Shown: piece after piece, positions 1-12,300 of the stretch | Numbering within the stretch: position 1 is the first letter of the stretch | Layout: every line of letters starts with the position of its first letter | NCBI GenBank assembly: GCA_947044405.1 | Contig: CAMRHE010000133.1 | Coordinates: 4,482,501-4,546,500, forward strand | Source: Leptodactylus fallax | Lineage: Eukaryota; Chordata; Amphibia; Anura; Leptodactylidae | Direction: 5' to 3' | Length of the DNA stretch: 64,000 nt | Notes under the pieces: model-generated | Seen by the model: the letters and a program-made list of their open reading frames with translations, nothing else | Databases searched by the model: none | What the model was told of the DNA's origin: nothing | Translations under genes and position numbers: made by a program

Positions 1-560
1 GCCAGAAATTTGGAGCAGAATCTAGGGCTGGGGGCTTAGGACATAAATCAAAATAGCAATGAATCAGGCATTTTAGCTAGATAACAAAGCCACGTCCCTT
101 TTAAAGTGAGTTTGTGTTGGGCAAATGGTGGTTTCGTTTGGACCAAATACATCCGAACCGGAACTGCTATTAAACTCTGGGGTCTGTTCAGACCCTGTGG
201 TATAATGAGTGGAGGGGTAACAAACAGTGTTACTCACCTCCCCTGGGCTCTGGCGCTGCTCCTGGTCCTCTTCTGGCTTCCGGAGTGAGGTCATGGACAG
301 CCTGTAATTGTGCTGCATCGTGACCGACATTGTCATGCTTCTCTATTTGCGTCATGACACCGCGCGACCGCTCCCTGATGTCATTAAAGTGGTCGGACAA
401 AGACCAGCGCCTTATTATCCTCTGGGGTCTGGACAGGGTCTGCAGGTAAAAGCTCACAAAAACTGTAATAATCGCAGTATCCGACGTACCCAAAATCATG
501 TTGATTATCCTAATTGACGATTGGTTTTGGTTATTTTTCGATTAATTGCCCAACCCTAGC
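1..560. repeat. Diverged interspersed repeat, probably a frog DNA element
   Basis: No exon is visible here. The stretch at about 100-300 resembles a repeat often seen in anuran DNA (a GTTTCGTTTGGACC-like core followed by CTGGGGTCTGTTCAGACC), and an inverted echo, CTCTGGGGTCTGGACAGG, occurs near 420. The right part (about 505-560) is AT-rich and ends in CCCAACCCTAG. I cannot name the family or fix its ends. The short reading frames here have no recognisable motifs. Confidence 0.35.
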
Positions 561-868
561 ACCACCTCAAATTCCTCTCCAAATTCCTCCGTGTGAACCT
601 GTGGCAGGATTTGCATCAGAACCTACCATGCTACCTTACTGCCTATGTAGTCATGTCCATAGTGATGGCCGTGCCTAGTATTGTAACTCATCCTGGGCCC
701 TGTACGGTTGTACCAGATACTGTGACTGAAGTGATGGCTGCTAAGTTGGAGATGTGCTGCACTACAAAGCACAGAGCTCAGTCATGGTTATCAATAGGGG
801 CCTTGTATTTGGGACTCGCACCTGTCACCTATTGATGGTCTGTCCTAAGGACGATTGGCATGGATGTG

Positions 869-1292
869 TTAAAGGGGTTGTCTGGCACTTGAAGGTAATT
901 GTTACTGATGTCCTATCTACAGAATAGGTGATCAGTATCAGATCAGTCTGGTCTGACACCCAGACCCACGTCCCGATCAGCTGTTTTGGCTGCTAGAAGC
1001 CATATGTTAGGTGTACGACTGGAAGCAGCTCTGCTCCTATTCAAGTGGTCTGCAGTTCCAGATGCCATCACTACAGTATATGGTGCGCCATACAACATAT
1101 ACAGCTTCCAGTCTGTACTGTGTAGTGCTGGCTCCTGTAACTGAAAGCCCGCTCCCATTCACTTGAATAGTAGGAGAGCTGCTACTGGCTGTATACCTAT
1201 ATATGGCTTCCAGCTGCCGAAACAGATGATCGGGACCGTGAATGATGTGATACTGGATAGTATCAATTACTTTCAGGTCCTGGACAAGAAAC
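869..1292. mobile_element. TTAA-flanked MITE (AAAGGGG family), old copy
   Basis: The left end is TTAAAGGGGTTGTCTGGC, the typical terminus of this window's most abundant MITE family. Inside are the family's signature segments (GATCAGTATCAGATCAG and CCGATCAGCTGTTTTGG). The right half repeats them inverted (ACAGATGATCGGG, GATACTGGATAGTATC) and ends near GGACAAGAAACCC. No coding capacity. A TTAA target is typical of piggyBac-type non-autonomous elements; that family link is an inference. Confidence 0.5.
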
Positions 1293-1549
1293 CCAGCATC
1301 ACTGGAGCCCCGGACCGTAGGACCCGCATTCGTTCTAGAGCCCCCTGCATCATAGATCACCATGACGTGAGTTCAGGTCACACGACCCATGGTCAAACCA
1401 GTAATTGTGACCGTCACAGCGATGATGTTTCCTGTCTGAGCACAGCTGTTAGTAGTATAATGTTGTACCATGTTAGCCGTAGAAAGTAGTGGAAGAGTGA
1501 AGAAATCAGGCGATACCTTTTATAGGCTGAGTATATTTGATAAGTAAGC

Positions 1550-1577
1550 TTTCGAGAGTGCTAGCTCTCTTCTTCAG
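1550..1577 (-). ncRNA. Hammerhead-ribozyme-like hairpin, left arm of PLE
   Basis: On the minus strand this reads CTGAAGA, then A, a GAGAG/CTCTC stem with a six-base loop, then GAAA. This matches the hammerhead core C-U-G-A-N-G-A ... G-A-A-A apart from one extra A before stem II. Hammerheads are known in the terminal repeats of Penelope-like elements. I cannot show convincing stems I and III, so activity is doubtful. Confidence 0.35.
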
Positions 1578-1780
1578 ACATGGTGTAATACTAGAAACTG
1601 AAAAGTCACACTATTTATACACACACAAGACATGGATCTTCAAAATGCAATATAAGTAGGGAAGTTATTTACAACAGGTCAGGAAATAAACAGTCTGGCA
1701 AATTTTGTGGGGCTTGACGGAGGGATCAGTAATTCTTGCTGTTATCTGTTTGTATTCAGGTGATTTGTGACCCTCATAGG

Positions 1781-2190
1781 TCATACATAGTGTGACATGA
1801 AACTGGCATGAATATTAAGTCCAAATTGCAGAGTTTGAAATTTTTGCATTAACTTGTATTCCCATTCCTTTCTCTCCCTCTGCGTCTTAAAATGTCCCAT
1901 TAAAACCACAACCCGCAAATCTTCAATAGAGTGGTCTTCTCCAGAGAAATGTGCGGCCACTGGGAGATCGGTTCTGCTGTTATTAATGGTGGATCTGTGT
2001 GAGTTCATGCGCTGACTAAGTCTCTGCCCTGTTTCCCCCACATAGAGGCCTGTGGTGGGACATTGCACACACATTATGAGGTACACCACATTGGAAGACC
2101 TGCAGGAAAATGTCCCCCTAATTCTGTGCAACTGTTGTGACTGTGGGATAGGTACACTGTCAGCGGTGTGGATGTGCTTGCAGGTTATGC
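1781..2190 (-). pseudogene. Penelope-like element C-terminal GIY-YIG endonuclease fragment
   Basis: The ATG-initiated part runs 2131 to 1781 (116 residues). The frame is open further upstream to about 2190, where a Cys-containing stretch (TCKHIHTADSVPIP) precedes GTFSC and the domain. The GIY-YIG core is VVYLI, then a short loop, then GLYVGETG. Arg/His residues follow in RLSQRMNSHR, and there is an H-S-I-E-D-L segment and a conserved WEYKLMQKF helix. In PLEs this domain nicks target DNA for target-primed insertion. The upstream reverse transcriptase is missing, so this is a dead fragment. It lies in CHORDC1 intron 1, antisense to that gene. Confidence 0.8.
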
Positions 2191-2524
2191 ACCCCCCTCT
2201 CCTTTCCTTTCAACAACCACCAAACCTGAGGCGTATTATTGTCCGGAGTGCCCTGAAGGCCCCAACTGAAAATGGCACCTCACCTTGCCACTTCATGTTA
2301 CACTATGTATGAACTGTGAGGGTCACCAATCACCATCTGATTACAGATAGATAACAGATCCCTCTGTCACGCACCACAAAATTTTCCAGACTGTTTATTT
2401 CCTGACCTGTTGTAAATAACTTCTTTACGTATATTGCATTTTGTTATTCCAAGATCCTTAGAATATCCATGTCTTGTGTGTGTATAAATAGTGTGACTTT
2501 TCAGTTTCTTGTATTACACAGTGT

Positions 2525-2552
2525 CTGAAGAAGAGAGCTAGCACTCTCGAAA
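2525..2552 (+). ncRNA. Hammerhead-ribozyme-like hairpin, right (inverted) arm of PLE
   Basis: Identical core to the left-arm copy but on the plus strand: CTGAAGA at 2525-2531, stem pairs 2533-2537 with 2544-2548, and GAAA at 2549-2552. The core and stem are unchanged between the arms although the surrounding arm sequence differs at many positions. That is compatible with constraint before insertion, or with chance over so short a stretch. Confidence 0.35.
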
Positions 2553-2624
2553 GCTTACTTATGAAATATACTCAGTTAGCCTCTAAAAGGTATCGCCTGA
2601 TTTCTTCACTCTGAGCACAGCTGT

Positions 2625-3256
2625 GTGAATTGAGCCATATAAATTCTTGGGATGGCGTTGTTTCTACTGCACTTTATACTTAGGGTTATGTCCACACTGG
2701 ATTTTCCAAATTAAAACTGCAGAAAATCGAGTCTTTTTTTCTGGCAAAATATAAAGGGTAATTGATGTATTGCAAGAGGTGAAAACCTGCCGTGTGAATT
2801 GGCATACCATGGCTTGAAAACCCGCATTACAGGTCAGTTTGCACCGAAGGCTTTTCTTGCAATTCACTTACAGTTCATTCACTTTGCTGCTGCTACGTCC
2901 TGTGTGAACCTACCAGAAGGGTTTAGTAGTTTGTAGCTAAATTATTACAATGGTCTGGTCACAGGTCACTATCTGGCCATGTTCACACTCCTCTTGGAGG
3001 TGGCGTTCAAATGGTCCGCAAAATCTGCATGTGTAAGGGGCCATTCACATGGCGGAAAATGAAGAGGAATTCCTGTAGGTGTAAACAAAGCGAGTGGGCT
3101 CCCATTGTTACCCCATTGGCAGTCACATGGTGTACATTGGCGGTAAATGTCCAAAAATCCTTCCAACATATATCTGTGACTGAAGACTCCAATACAGGAC
3201 CTTGTAGTTTTATGTGGAGTGTTCGTTGTGCCTCATGATATGTCCTTGTGTTGTAG
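2625..3256 (+). other. CHORDC1 intron 1, 3' part; no other feature seen
   Basis: AT-rich sequence without a recognisable exon or element. It ends in the acceptor TTGTGTTGTAG at 3246-3256. I looked through 1-3256 for a first exon coding the CHORDC1 N-terminus (a Cys-x4-Cys start of CHORD1) and found none, so exon 1 and the promoter lie to the left of the window. Confidence 0.6.
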
Positions 3257-3306
3257 GTTCGTGCACTTATCATCCGGGGGTCCCTGTCTTCCACGACGCT
3301 CTGAAG
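3257..3306 (+). CDS. CHORDC1: CHORDC1 exon 2
   Basis: Acceptor TTGTAG|GT and donor AAG|GTACGT. Codes [15 protein letters not shown], with the third and fourth zinc ligands of CHORD1 (Cys, His). The first two bases complete a codon begun in the unseen exon 1. Confidence 0.93.
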
Positions 3307-6300
3307 GTACGTGTGATGCTCCTGTTATGGCAGCGCTCATGTTAGATTATTATGGCATGCGGCCGTGCTGTAACTTGTCTCTGCTTTATGTTCAGGGCTG
3401 GTCGTGTTGTAAGAGGCGGACGACAGATTTCTCAGATTTCCTCAGCATCGCGGTACGTGTCTCCTGTTGATATTCCCAGCAGCTTTCCATGAAATAACTT
3501 TGTGTTCTCAGATCCATAAACCCGAGCAGGTCTTCACAAGTTCTCCTAGACATGCACACACAATGCTAGGCCGCAGCTTCCTCTCTGAGCGTCTTGTGTA
3601 TAAGATCACTGTGATCATCCTGGAAATGTATTTTTCACTGCTTTGTTTTTGTCGCAGGGCTGCACGAAGGGTTTGCATAGTAATGAGAAGCCCCCAGAAC
3701 CTGTGAAGCCGGAGGTGAAGACCACGTCGGAAAAGAAAGAGCTGGCCGAACTAAAGCCAAAGTTTAACGAACACATCATCCAAGCACCAAAGCCTATAGA
3801 ATGCATAAAGAGACCCAGGTGAGCGTGCAGGGACGGAGGTCACACCAAGGATAAATTCACACGACCGAGTTTCCGGCCTGACCTTGATGCTAGGAGCGGG
3901 AGTCCTAACAGTATAGTTATCTATGATACTAGGAGTCCCTGCCTCCCAGCGACATGCTGTCCCATAGTCATTACAGTACAGGACAGTATGTCGCTGGGAG
4001 GCAGGGTGTCGTATCGTCATAGGAGTCCTGCTCCTGGCATGAAGGTCAGGCCGGTAAATCCACCAAACACACAGGTGAAACTCGATCATGTGAATCTAGC
4101 CTTATGCTAGAAGTATTAAGGTCCCTTGTCAGTCCAGCAGAGGGTGAAGTACAAAGGGTTCAGTCCAAACATACAGTGCAGGGATAATAAAGGATTTTCA
4201 GCGGCCCCTGCAATGTTAGTTGGTGCAAGTACTTGCAGGCTTCACACATAGCAGTCTTAAAGGGGTTGTCCCAAGATTTAAACTTGTCACCTCTCCACAG
4301 GATGGGGGCATAAAGTGTCCTATCGGTGCAGGGATCAGACCATTGCTTACCCCTTTCCTTGCCGTATCTGTAGCATAGGTTAGGGGGGAAGTCTGACACC
4401 CAGCACCTCCACCGATCAGCTGTCTGATCGGTAGCCTCTTTACTGCTTACCAAGAACAGTGCCATACTTGTTATTGCAGCTCAGTCCCATTCACTTAAAT
4501 AGGACTAAGCTGCACACAGACCATGTGACTATGGAAGGAACTCCACTGCCACTTCGAACAGATGATCTGTGGGGGTGTCAGGTGTCGGATCCTCACTGGT
4601 CTGTTATTCATCACCTATCTTAAGAATAGATCATCAATGTTTTAGTCCTGGAAACCCCATATAAAGCTTACCTAAACTTATCAGTAATAGTTCAGGATCA
4701 GCTCCCCTGGCCATTCTATGACTTGTATTCTGCGTTTATCAGTTTTCCCCTTTGCAGGCTCCATCTCTAATTCTCAGTTGTCCCTGAGCTGGTAGATGGA
4801 GACTAGCTTCTATATGATGTCTCTAGTAGGCAGCACATGGAGAATTCCTGTTCTGTAACTTCCTCTCCATAGACTTCTCTAGACAGCTGTAATCTGAGGT
4901 CTCTATGTGCTGATATATTCAGGAGAGATCAGATGAAGGGTTTAGGAGGAAGGGAAAAGGACGAAAAGAGCCAAATAGTGGAGAAAGAAGAACTTTCCTC
5001 TAATAAGTTGTATTACAAGGTTTAGTATATTTGCTTCTACTATTGGTTTATATAATGTTTGACCCTCTAACTCTTGGAACAACCCTTGTAAGAGATGATA
5101 GAGTCACTGAGTGTATCTGGTGGGTCACCGGCACCTAATCTCTTCTTCTGTGTGTTTTAGTGCCGACGAGCCATTAACTCGGTTACAGCTGAAAGTGTCC
5201 GCGTCTCTGCAGCAAGCGCTGGATAAGCTGAAACTCTCCACAGAGATTAACCAGACGATAGCAGGTACTTCACACTTGTCTTATGCTTCACATTTAAAGA
5301 GGATATTTCACGTCCTCTGGCACAGACGGTATTATATACCGATAGAAAGCTGACAGTGCACTGAATTCAATGGACAGCCCCCGCCCCGACAGTACAGATC
5401 TATGGAAAACGGTAGTGTTGGGGGGGGAGGGGTGTTCCTCACAGCCCAGAGATGACACTAGGCTGTAAGGCCCGCCCTTCTGACAGTGGGGAGAGATCTG
5501 TGCTGGCACCAGGGCACATACCGGGAAAGCTGACGTGCACTGAATTCAGCGGGGGAAACATAGTAAGTGTCCAGTCTCCACCCAAAGCAAGGGGTGTGAT
5601 TCTGAGCTCTTGACACTGGCTGCCTCTAATTGGAGCTCTGAATCACGCCCTCTGCCTGGCACCGCCCACTTGACATTACAGATTCTAAATAGCACATCAG
5701 GCACCAAAACTAACTGCGCTTGTTGCTCAGGAATGGTGGGGGCTGGAGAGAAAATTCCTTCTGTGCTGGAATCAGTAACAGCATCAACTATTAAGAGATG
5801 CTAAGCATTTGAATTGGTGGAGGTGGTCTAAGGTTCTCTTTAAAAACGCACTCCAATTATTCTTTTGATCCCCAGCCCTTTAGTACTTAACATACTGTAG
5901 AATAATGAAGGTTCCTGGCGCGTCCTTCACTTTCTGAACAGGTCCTCCAGCTGGTCATGTGATCGGCCAACTCTCAAACCATTCAGAAGTCCCTGGTTTC
6001 TGTGTCTGTCTATAACAATCCCATAGACTTATATAGTAAAATTCACTGGGGTGTGAATGGGCAGGTCAGTCTGCTGATCACATGACCAGCTGGGGGACCC
6101 TATTAGAAGGGAAAGATTGTGAAGGACATGGCAGGTGAGTGATCTCACCCTTCATTATAGTACAGTATGTCCTGTAGTGAAGGGCTTCAGACTAAAAAAG
6201 AATGACGGGCATGGCTTTAATAGAGCTGAGCTGCAATTTCAGGTACAACCTATGGGCAGGTGTGGTGCTGTTTTTTAAAGAAAGCAGGCCTGTTCTAATT

Positions 6301-9300
6301 CTGTACAACCCTTGAAAAGTTTGCATTGAGGAGTGATGTCCTTGCCCTCCCCCCATTACACTAGCAGTACATTGTGTGCTTATTTGTGTTACCCGATAGT
6401 GCCAGGCCAATGACCATGATGATAATACATCTATAAAAAGCAACATGGTCTGAGGGAGATTAGGAAAAATAAATTCCTTCCGAGTGCTCGGCAGCTTTGG
6501 CTATTGATGTGAGCGGAGCGGACCATATCGGGACCTGCTGACAGATCCACACACACCAGCTCCTTCCACCCTGTATTGTACATTTACATGGTGCTCGTTT
6601 GGTCACCCACAAGATGGCAGCAGAGACCAGGGCAGACACAACTATCCTCTCCGGCGCCACCATCGGTACCTTATAGCTGGGGTCTCTCATTAGTTTTTGT
6701 CAGCCCTGTCTTCTTCATTTTTGGGTGTGATGATTCTGTAGTATCAAGAAAAATCTTCAGGGCTGTCCCGTGTCTGTCAGCTTTATCGTTTCCCATAATG
6801 CAGCTCTCTCCATTAAAGGGAACCTGTCAGCCCGATTATGGACACCAAACCCATAATACCCTGTAAAAGATACCTTACAAACATATTCAAAGTATATGTA
6901 ATATAGTGCCTAGGCTCCCCCATACCTGAAGACGGCGACCCCAAACTTTTCCCGCGCTGTATGTTAATGACCCAAATTGAGGTCATTGGGTGTTTCTACC
7001 AGCACTTGAATCTGGCGCTCAGATCAACTTTGGCGCTAACCTCGTCCCCTTTCTGTGACTGGCCTCTAGATTTTTTTTTCATCTTGTGCTGAAACCCTCT
7101 GTCGATCCTCTGTCGCACGTACTGAGCTCAGCAACTGAAGTGAATGCTGCCTCTGCGCATGCGTCAAGTCTCATACATTATGCGCAGATGCAGGATTTCA
7201 GTCTATACTGGAAAGTATGGGATGCACATCCATGTCATTCGACAGTACAGTGGCGCGTTCTGCTGACGTCCCCTAGTTGATTTGCATTTTTGACGCAAAA
7301 CCTTCGGTCTGCTGTCCTGTTCTCAAGCGATGCTATTCGTATGGGACAGCCAAGCCGCAGTCAGTCTGGACGACGCAGCCATAACACGTTCAGCCTCGGT
7401 GCTGATTCACCCGGCCTTGTGCCAGCAGTTTTCATAAGACCCAGCACACAGCCCCATAGAAAATAATGGATTGATTCACACAACCGTTGTTTACGCTCCG
7501 TGTGACCGATCTGATAAATAATAGAACTTGTCACATATCGGGACGTTTCGCGGATCCTTCAATAGACTCAAGTGTATGAGGTATCTTTGAAATCCAGACG
7601 GATCCTGGTATGTCACATGACCACTTGTATCTCCATATTACTAATAAATATTTTATTACTTTAGCTAGGATTTGTGTGTCTTGCTGGTTGAGCTCCTGCT
7701 GTGCTCCTTTTCTTGTGTTCACCTGTTACATGTAACTTTAGTAATGTTTATTTTTCTCATTGCCATGTAGATGAGGACACGGGGGAAATCAAAATCGGAA
7801 CCTCCTGTAAAAATGGCGGTTGTACAAAGGTAATTTCAGGTGTCCTTTTCATCCTTAGATCTGTTTACACAAAGCCGTTAAAGAGGTTTTCTGGCCCCAA
7901 GTTGTCTTTTGTTACTGATAATCTATCCATAGGACAGGTCATCAGTATGTGATCCATGGGGCTTCTACACCCAGTCCCCCCACAGATCAGCTGTTGCAGC
8001 AGCCTCTGGGTGCCAGAAGCTACTAGTGGATGGACAGGCTGTGCAACACCCAGAGGCTGCTGCAACAGCTGATCTGTGGGGGGTCGGGGTATTAAACTTC
8101 CGTGGATCACATACTGATGACCTATCCTATACAAATAGTGGTTTGGGACTGGGCAACCCCTTAAAGAGTAAACAATTATTGTGTTGTCGCATCTCAGTGG
8201 GGCCAAGCATACCACTTTCTTTAGATGGCTAGACAGACATATATATATATATATAGCGATATACTCAGATAAAATATATATAGTGTGTTTAAATTTAGCC
8301 CCGTTTATATGATTTACTTTCAGATCATTGACCTCAGCTGTGACGTTTGGTTTGCAAGCTCACTACCCCTCCCTGTAAGCAGTTCAACCAGCAAACAAAA
8401 CATCACAGCAACCCATGACCTTGGATGTGGGAGTGATTTATTACCTGTGATTTAAAGGGGACCTTTCATGTCCTCTGGCACCAGTTGCATTATCGATAGA
8501 TAGATAGATAGATATGAATTCAGCGCACTGTCAGCTTTATCCGTATGCACCCCGGTGCTAGAGATATCAGTGCCATTGGTTTTGGGACCCATATCCCTCC
8601 ACTGTCAGAAGAACAAGCCTTACAGCCTGGCGTCTTCGCTGGGCAGTAAGGAAGGACACCAATACCTCCACCCCGACAGTGCTCTTTAATAAGCTTGTAC
8701 TGTCGCCACCCAGCGATGATGCTGATCACTAAGGCACCAATATCTCCGGGCGTGTACTTTCAAAGGTGACAGTGCACTATAGTGGAGAGAGTGGAGAAGG
8801 AAGGGGTACACAGAGTGAGAGCAGGCATGTAGATAACAGTCACTGCATGTAAATAACAGACATACAAGGAGCAGCAAGTAAAATAAAGCCATACAAAGGG
8901 GGCACGAGGGAACAGCAATGCTTTGGATGTATTTGCAGATAATTTTTGGAGACTGGATAAATCCCTTTAATCTGCCTTATTTCTATGCATATGGGGTGAG
9001 GGGGTGACACATATCCTTCCTGACAGATAGGTGACACTGTTACAAGTGCACCTGATGGATGTCTAGTTCTGTTCTAGCCTTAATGTGCTTCTATGTTTTT
9101 CTCCATAGACGTTTGCAGGACCACAGAGTAATGAAGAAGTTTGTCAATATCACAGCGGAGTGCCCATCTTCCATGAAGGGTATGTAGGAAGTCTCGATGA
9201 GTGCTGAGACCCCCACCAATCCGTGAAACGAAGGTGGTAGAAGTACTGAGCTTTGTTTCAGTAACACGGGACCCTTAGTACCCGGCCACCCAGCCATCAA

Positions 9301-12300
9301 AACTGACATGTCAAATATTTTATGAGTAATTCTAACCACATAGATTTCTATGGAGAGCTTCTGCCCTGAAACACCTGGAAAACAAGCATGTTGTGTCTGG
9401 TTACTTAAAGGGTACTTGAGTTTTCTGGAGAAGTTGAAATATGTGAAGGGTCTTGCTGGGCAGTCTGTTCTATGACTGTATGAGACTTCATACATGTGTC
9501 CTATCAATAACCACATTATGGCTGCAGCACATTTTACATCTGAGTCTATGTGCCTGTACAATAAGGAGCAGTCTGCCACTCCCCTATCCATTACTACTAC
9601 TACTGGTTTGACATGTAATTCTGCCAGGAGTAACTGTAAAATAGGAAGCTTATAGCTGAGGAAAGCCCAAGAGAAGGTAATATAGGAGATCGGGGGACAT
9701 GGGACTACAAATACATGCAGGCATGATGCAGCAAATAAGATCCCTGACACAGGAAAAGAGTAATATATTAGCACAGTCAGGAAAACTGATGCTGTCTGTG
9801 ACTAATATCCCATCTGTAACCACACAAGCAGCCAGAAGTACATACAAGTACAGAGAAGATTTGTCTTATATTGTAAGCTGTGAGATGTGCAGAATACTCT
9901 CAGTCCAGTGCACAGAGCATTAGTCTGCAGACATGTGGGGTCTGTGAGGAAAACAACCCTTCCCATCCCCATTCACTGTGTGAAAAGCCCGCTCTCTCCT
10001 ACTTCCACTCCCTGTGAAGACATCTTAATGGTATCTATGGACAAGACTTCCCTAGTAACTGGAAGTGACCACCAAATTAGCTAGAAGGGAGACACCAAGT
10101 GGCAGGAACTTTAAAAACATTTTTCAGGCAGAAAGCAAAATTTGTAAAGAAAGTGCGTTACATTTTGATCAAGAATCACATGACCTACTAAATGAGACTA
10201 AGTTGTCTGAAATGTTACTGACCATTTAAATGATGACTGTCGTTGTAACTAACTCGTACTTAGAATTATAGACAATATGATCATGATCAAAAATGGAATC
10301 ACTTTATCTACCTAAAATGTTTGTGTGCTGAAATAATGTCCCATATTGCTGGCCGCCAAGTGTCTCCCTTCCATCTAACTTGCTGTTCAATGCCTGTTCT
10401 CGTATGGAGGTCGTCTCTAAGAGCAGAAACATTGAGACAGATTACAGAAAGTTGGGGTGGACTTTGCTTTCATAGTCCCAAGCACTGCTCTCCTATTCTG
10501 TGTGCGCCCTCCCTCATCAGATCAGTATTGCCTCTAATGTTAACCCTTCCCTAGTTAACATATAAAGTATTTTACAGAATGCTCATTCTTTCTACAGCCA
10601 CAACTATCCTGTGTGTCCCAGACATGCTGGGTACAATGTACTGGCGTTACTGATACTATTGTCTATAGCATCTCATATGTGGGGACTGTCTTATAGCCCC
10701 CACTCAGTTGTTGCTATACAGTAATACGTAATGCCAGTACAGTGTGCAGAGATGGATCGGCGCATGTCTCGGACACACAGGATAGTTGTGGCTGCAAACA
10801 AAGCCAAAATATTGCAGCTGACTTCAGATGGGGGGAGGAGGACAAGAAATGATTAATATTAGTGGCATAGTGAAAACCATGGACAGGAGTCCTAAGAAAA
10901 ATTAATGCCACACTTCTGAATGCATATAAGTGGCCAGCAGGGGGCAGCAGAAACATTTACACATTTTTTGGATAATTCTTTAATATTTTTGGCCCGTTGT
11001 AAGCTTTTGTGCCTTTTTTTTTTTATTAGGATGAAATACTGGAGCTGCTGCAAGAGGAAAACCTCCGATTTCAACACGTTTTTGTCACAGGAAGGATGTT
11101 TTAAGGGGACACATTTGTGGATTAAGAAAGACGATGTAAGTATAAAGTTACATTGAAAAATCCCGTCTCTGCTTTGATCCGTCATAGCGCTGTTTGCCTG
11201 ATGTGTAGGATTCTGTATTGCAGGGTAAGAAGGTTGTCCCCTGCAGACACGACTGGCACCAGACTGGGAGCGGAGTCACCATATCCATCTATGCAAAGAA
11301 CTCCATCCCGGACCTGAGCTACGTAGAGGCGAACAGCACTGGCGTGAGTATGAGTGTATCCACAATCCTGCTGTTTAACCCTTTGAAGGCTGCGACTGAG
11401 GGAGGTGACCCCAACCTCGGTGATCGTGTCACAGGTAAAGCCTGTGATGCGATTTGGGCCCTTACCTTGTATGGGAAGCCTGGGCTGTATCCATAGATGG
11501 ACGTCAGTACTGTCTGACCATATTCCTTGTTGTTCCAGGGGTCGTATTGAATGCTGTGACCTTTTCACTACTTACTAAGCACAGCGCTACACATTGTATA
11601 GTGGCTGTGCTTGGTATTGCAGCTCAGCCCCGTTCATTTGAATGTATGATGGGAGGTCTAGACAGGTCTTCGAAGCATCTGAATAGCTGCGGCACCATCC
11701 AGAGCCCATCTATAGCCAGCAATAGGGCAAAGGATGAAACTGAAGGCATAAGGATAAGAAGCGTCACCCCTGTCTGGTGTCATTGTCGGCCTGCACAGTT
11801 ACTTCAGTCAGTACTGTAGTACTTCATTTCTCCTGTGGCGGCCCCCACTCACCATGTTATTCAAAGGTCTCATCTTTTACTTCTAGGTTAATATACAGAT
11901 CGTCTTTGATGGCGAGAAGGAATTTCAGCAGAACCTACAGCTGTGGGGGGTAAGTGTGTCCGCCAAATGAAACTTGGATGTCATAAACTGGTCTTTTATG
12001 ATGGAAATCTCAGATGATGTAGGCAAATGTTTAACCCATTCCTGACATCTGCCGTCATAGTACAGTGAATGTCGGGTGTTTAAAGGGAATCTGTCGCCAG
12101 GAATGGCCATATGCCATATTAAATTACGCATATAGTGAAATACTTTAGGGTCAGCAGAATGTGACATTGCTTTCCTTTTCTAAATTCAGTGCTCAGTTCC
12201 CAAGTAACTTGTATATAAGCTTTTATGCACATGAGCAGTCTGGAGCTCTGAGGGCGATTGGTCGTAGTGTTGCCTCTTATGGGAGAAGGACAGGGCCGGG

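Larger units (their letters stand above)
1450..2609 (-). mobile_element. Penelope-like retroelement (PLE) insertion, truncated, inverted-arm structure
   Basis: A 15-bp direct repeat (TCTGAGCACAGCTGT) at 1435-1449 and 2610-2624 brackets the block and looks like a target-site duplication. About 310 bp at the left (1496-1810) recurs as the reverse complement at the right (2290-2609). The centre holds a minus-strand GIY-YIG frame and, in opposite orientation, a short plus-strand piece (about 2200-2312) resembling the segment just upstream of that domain in PLEs, joined directly to the same C-terminal end. The two pieces meet head to head near 2200. No reverse transcriptase is present. Inverted or partial duplicate arms are usual for Penelope-like elements. 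Each arm carries a CTGAAGA...GAAA hairpin. Confidence 0.75.

Noticed and set aside
2052..2312. Plus-strand 86-codon frame as an independent gene.
   Set aside because: Only its second half (from about 2200) is meaningful, as the inverted Penelope-like fragment; the first half is antisense to the GIY-YIG frame.
1..3256. CHORDC1 exon 1 within the window.
   Set aside because: No sequence coding a Cys-x4-Cys CHORD start with a GT donor was found.
9091..9774. Minus-strand frame of 227 codons overlapping CHORDC1 exon 7.
   Set aside because: Its Phe/Leu/Ile-rich composition has no domain, it is antisense to a confirmed exon, and the rest lies in probable repeat.
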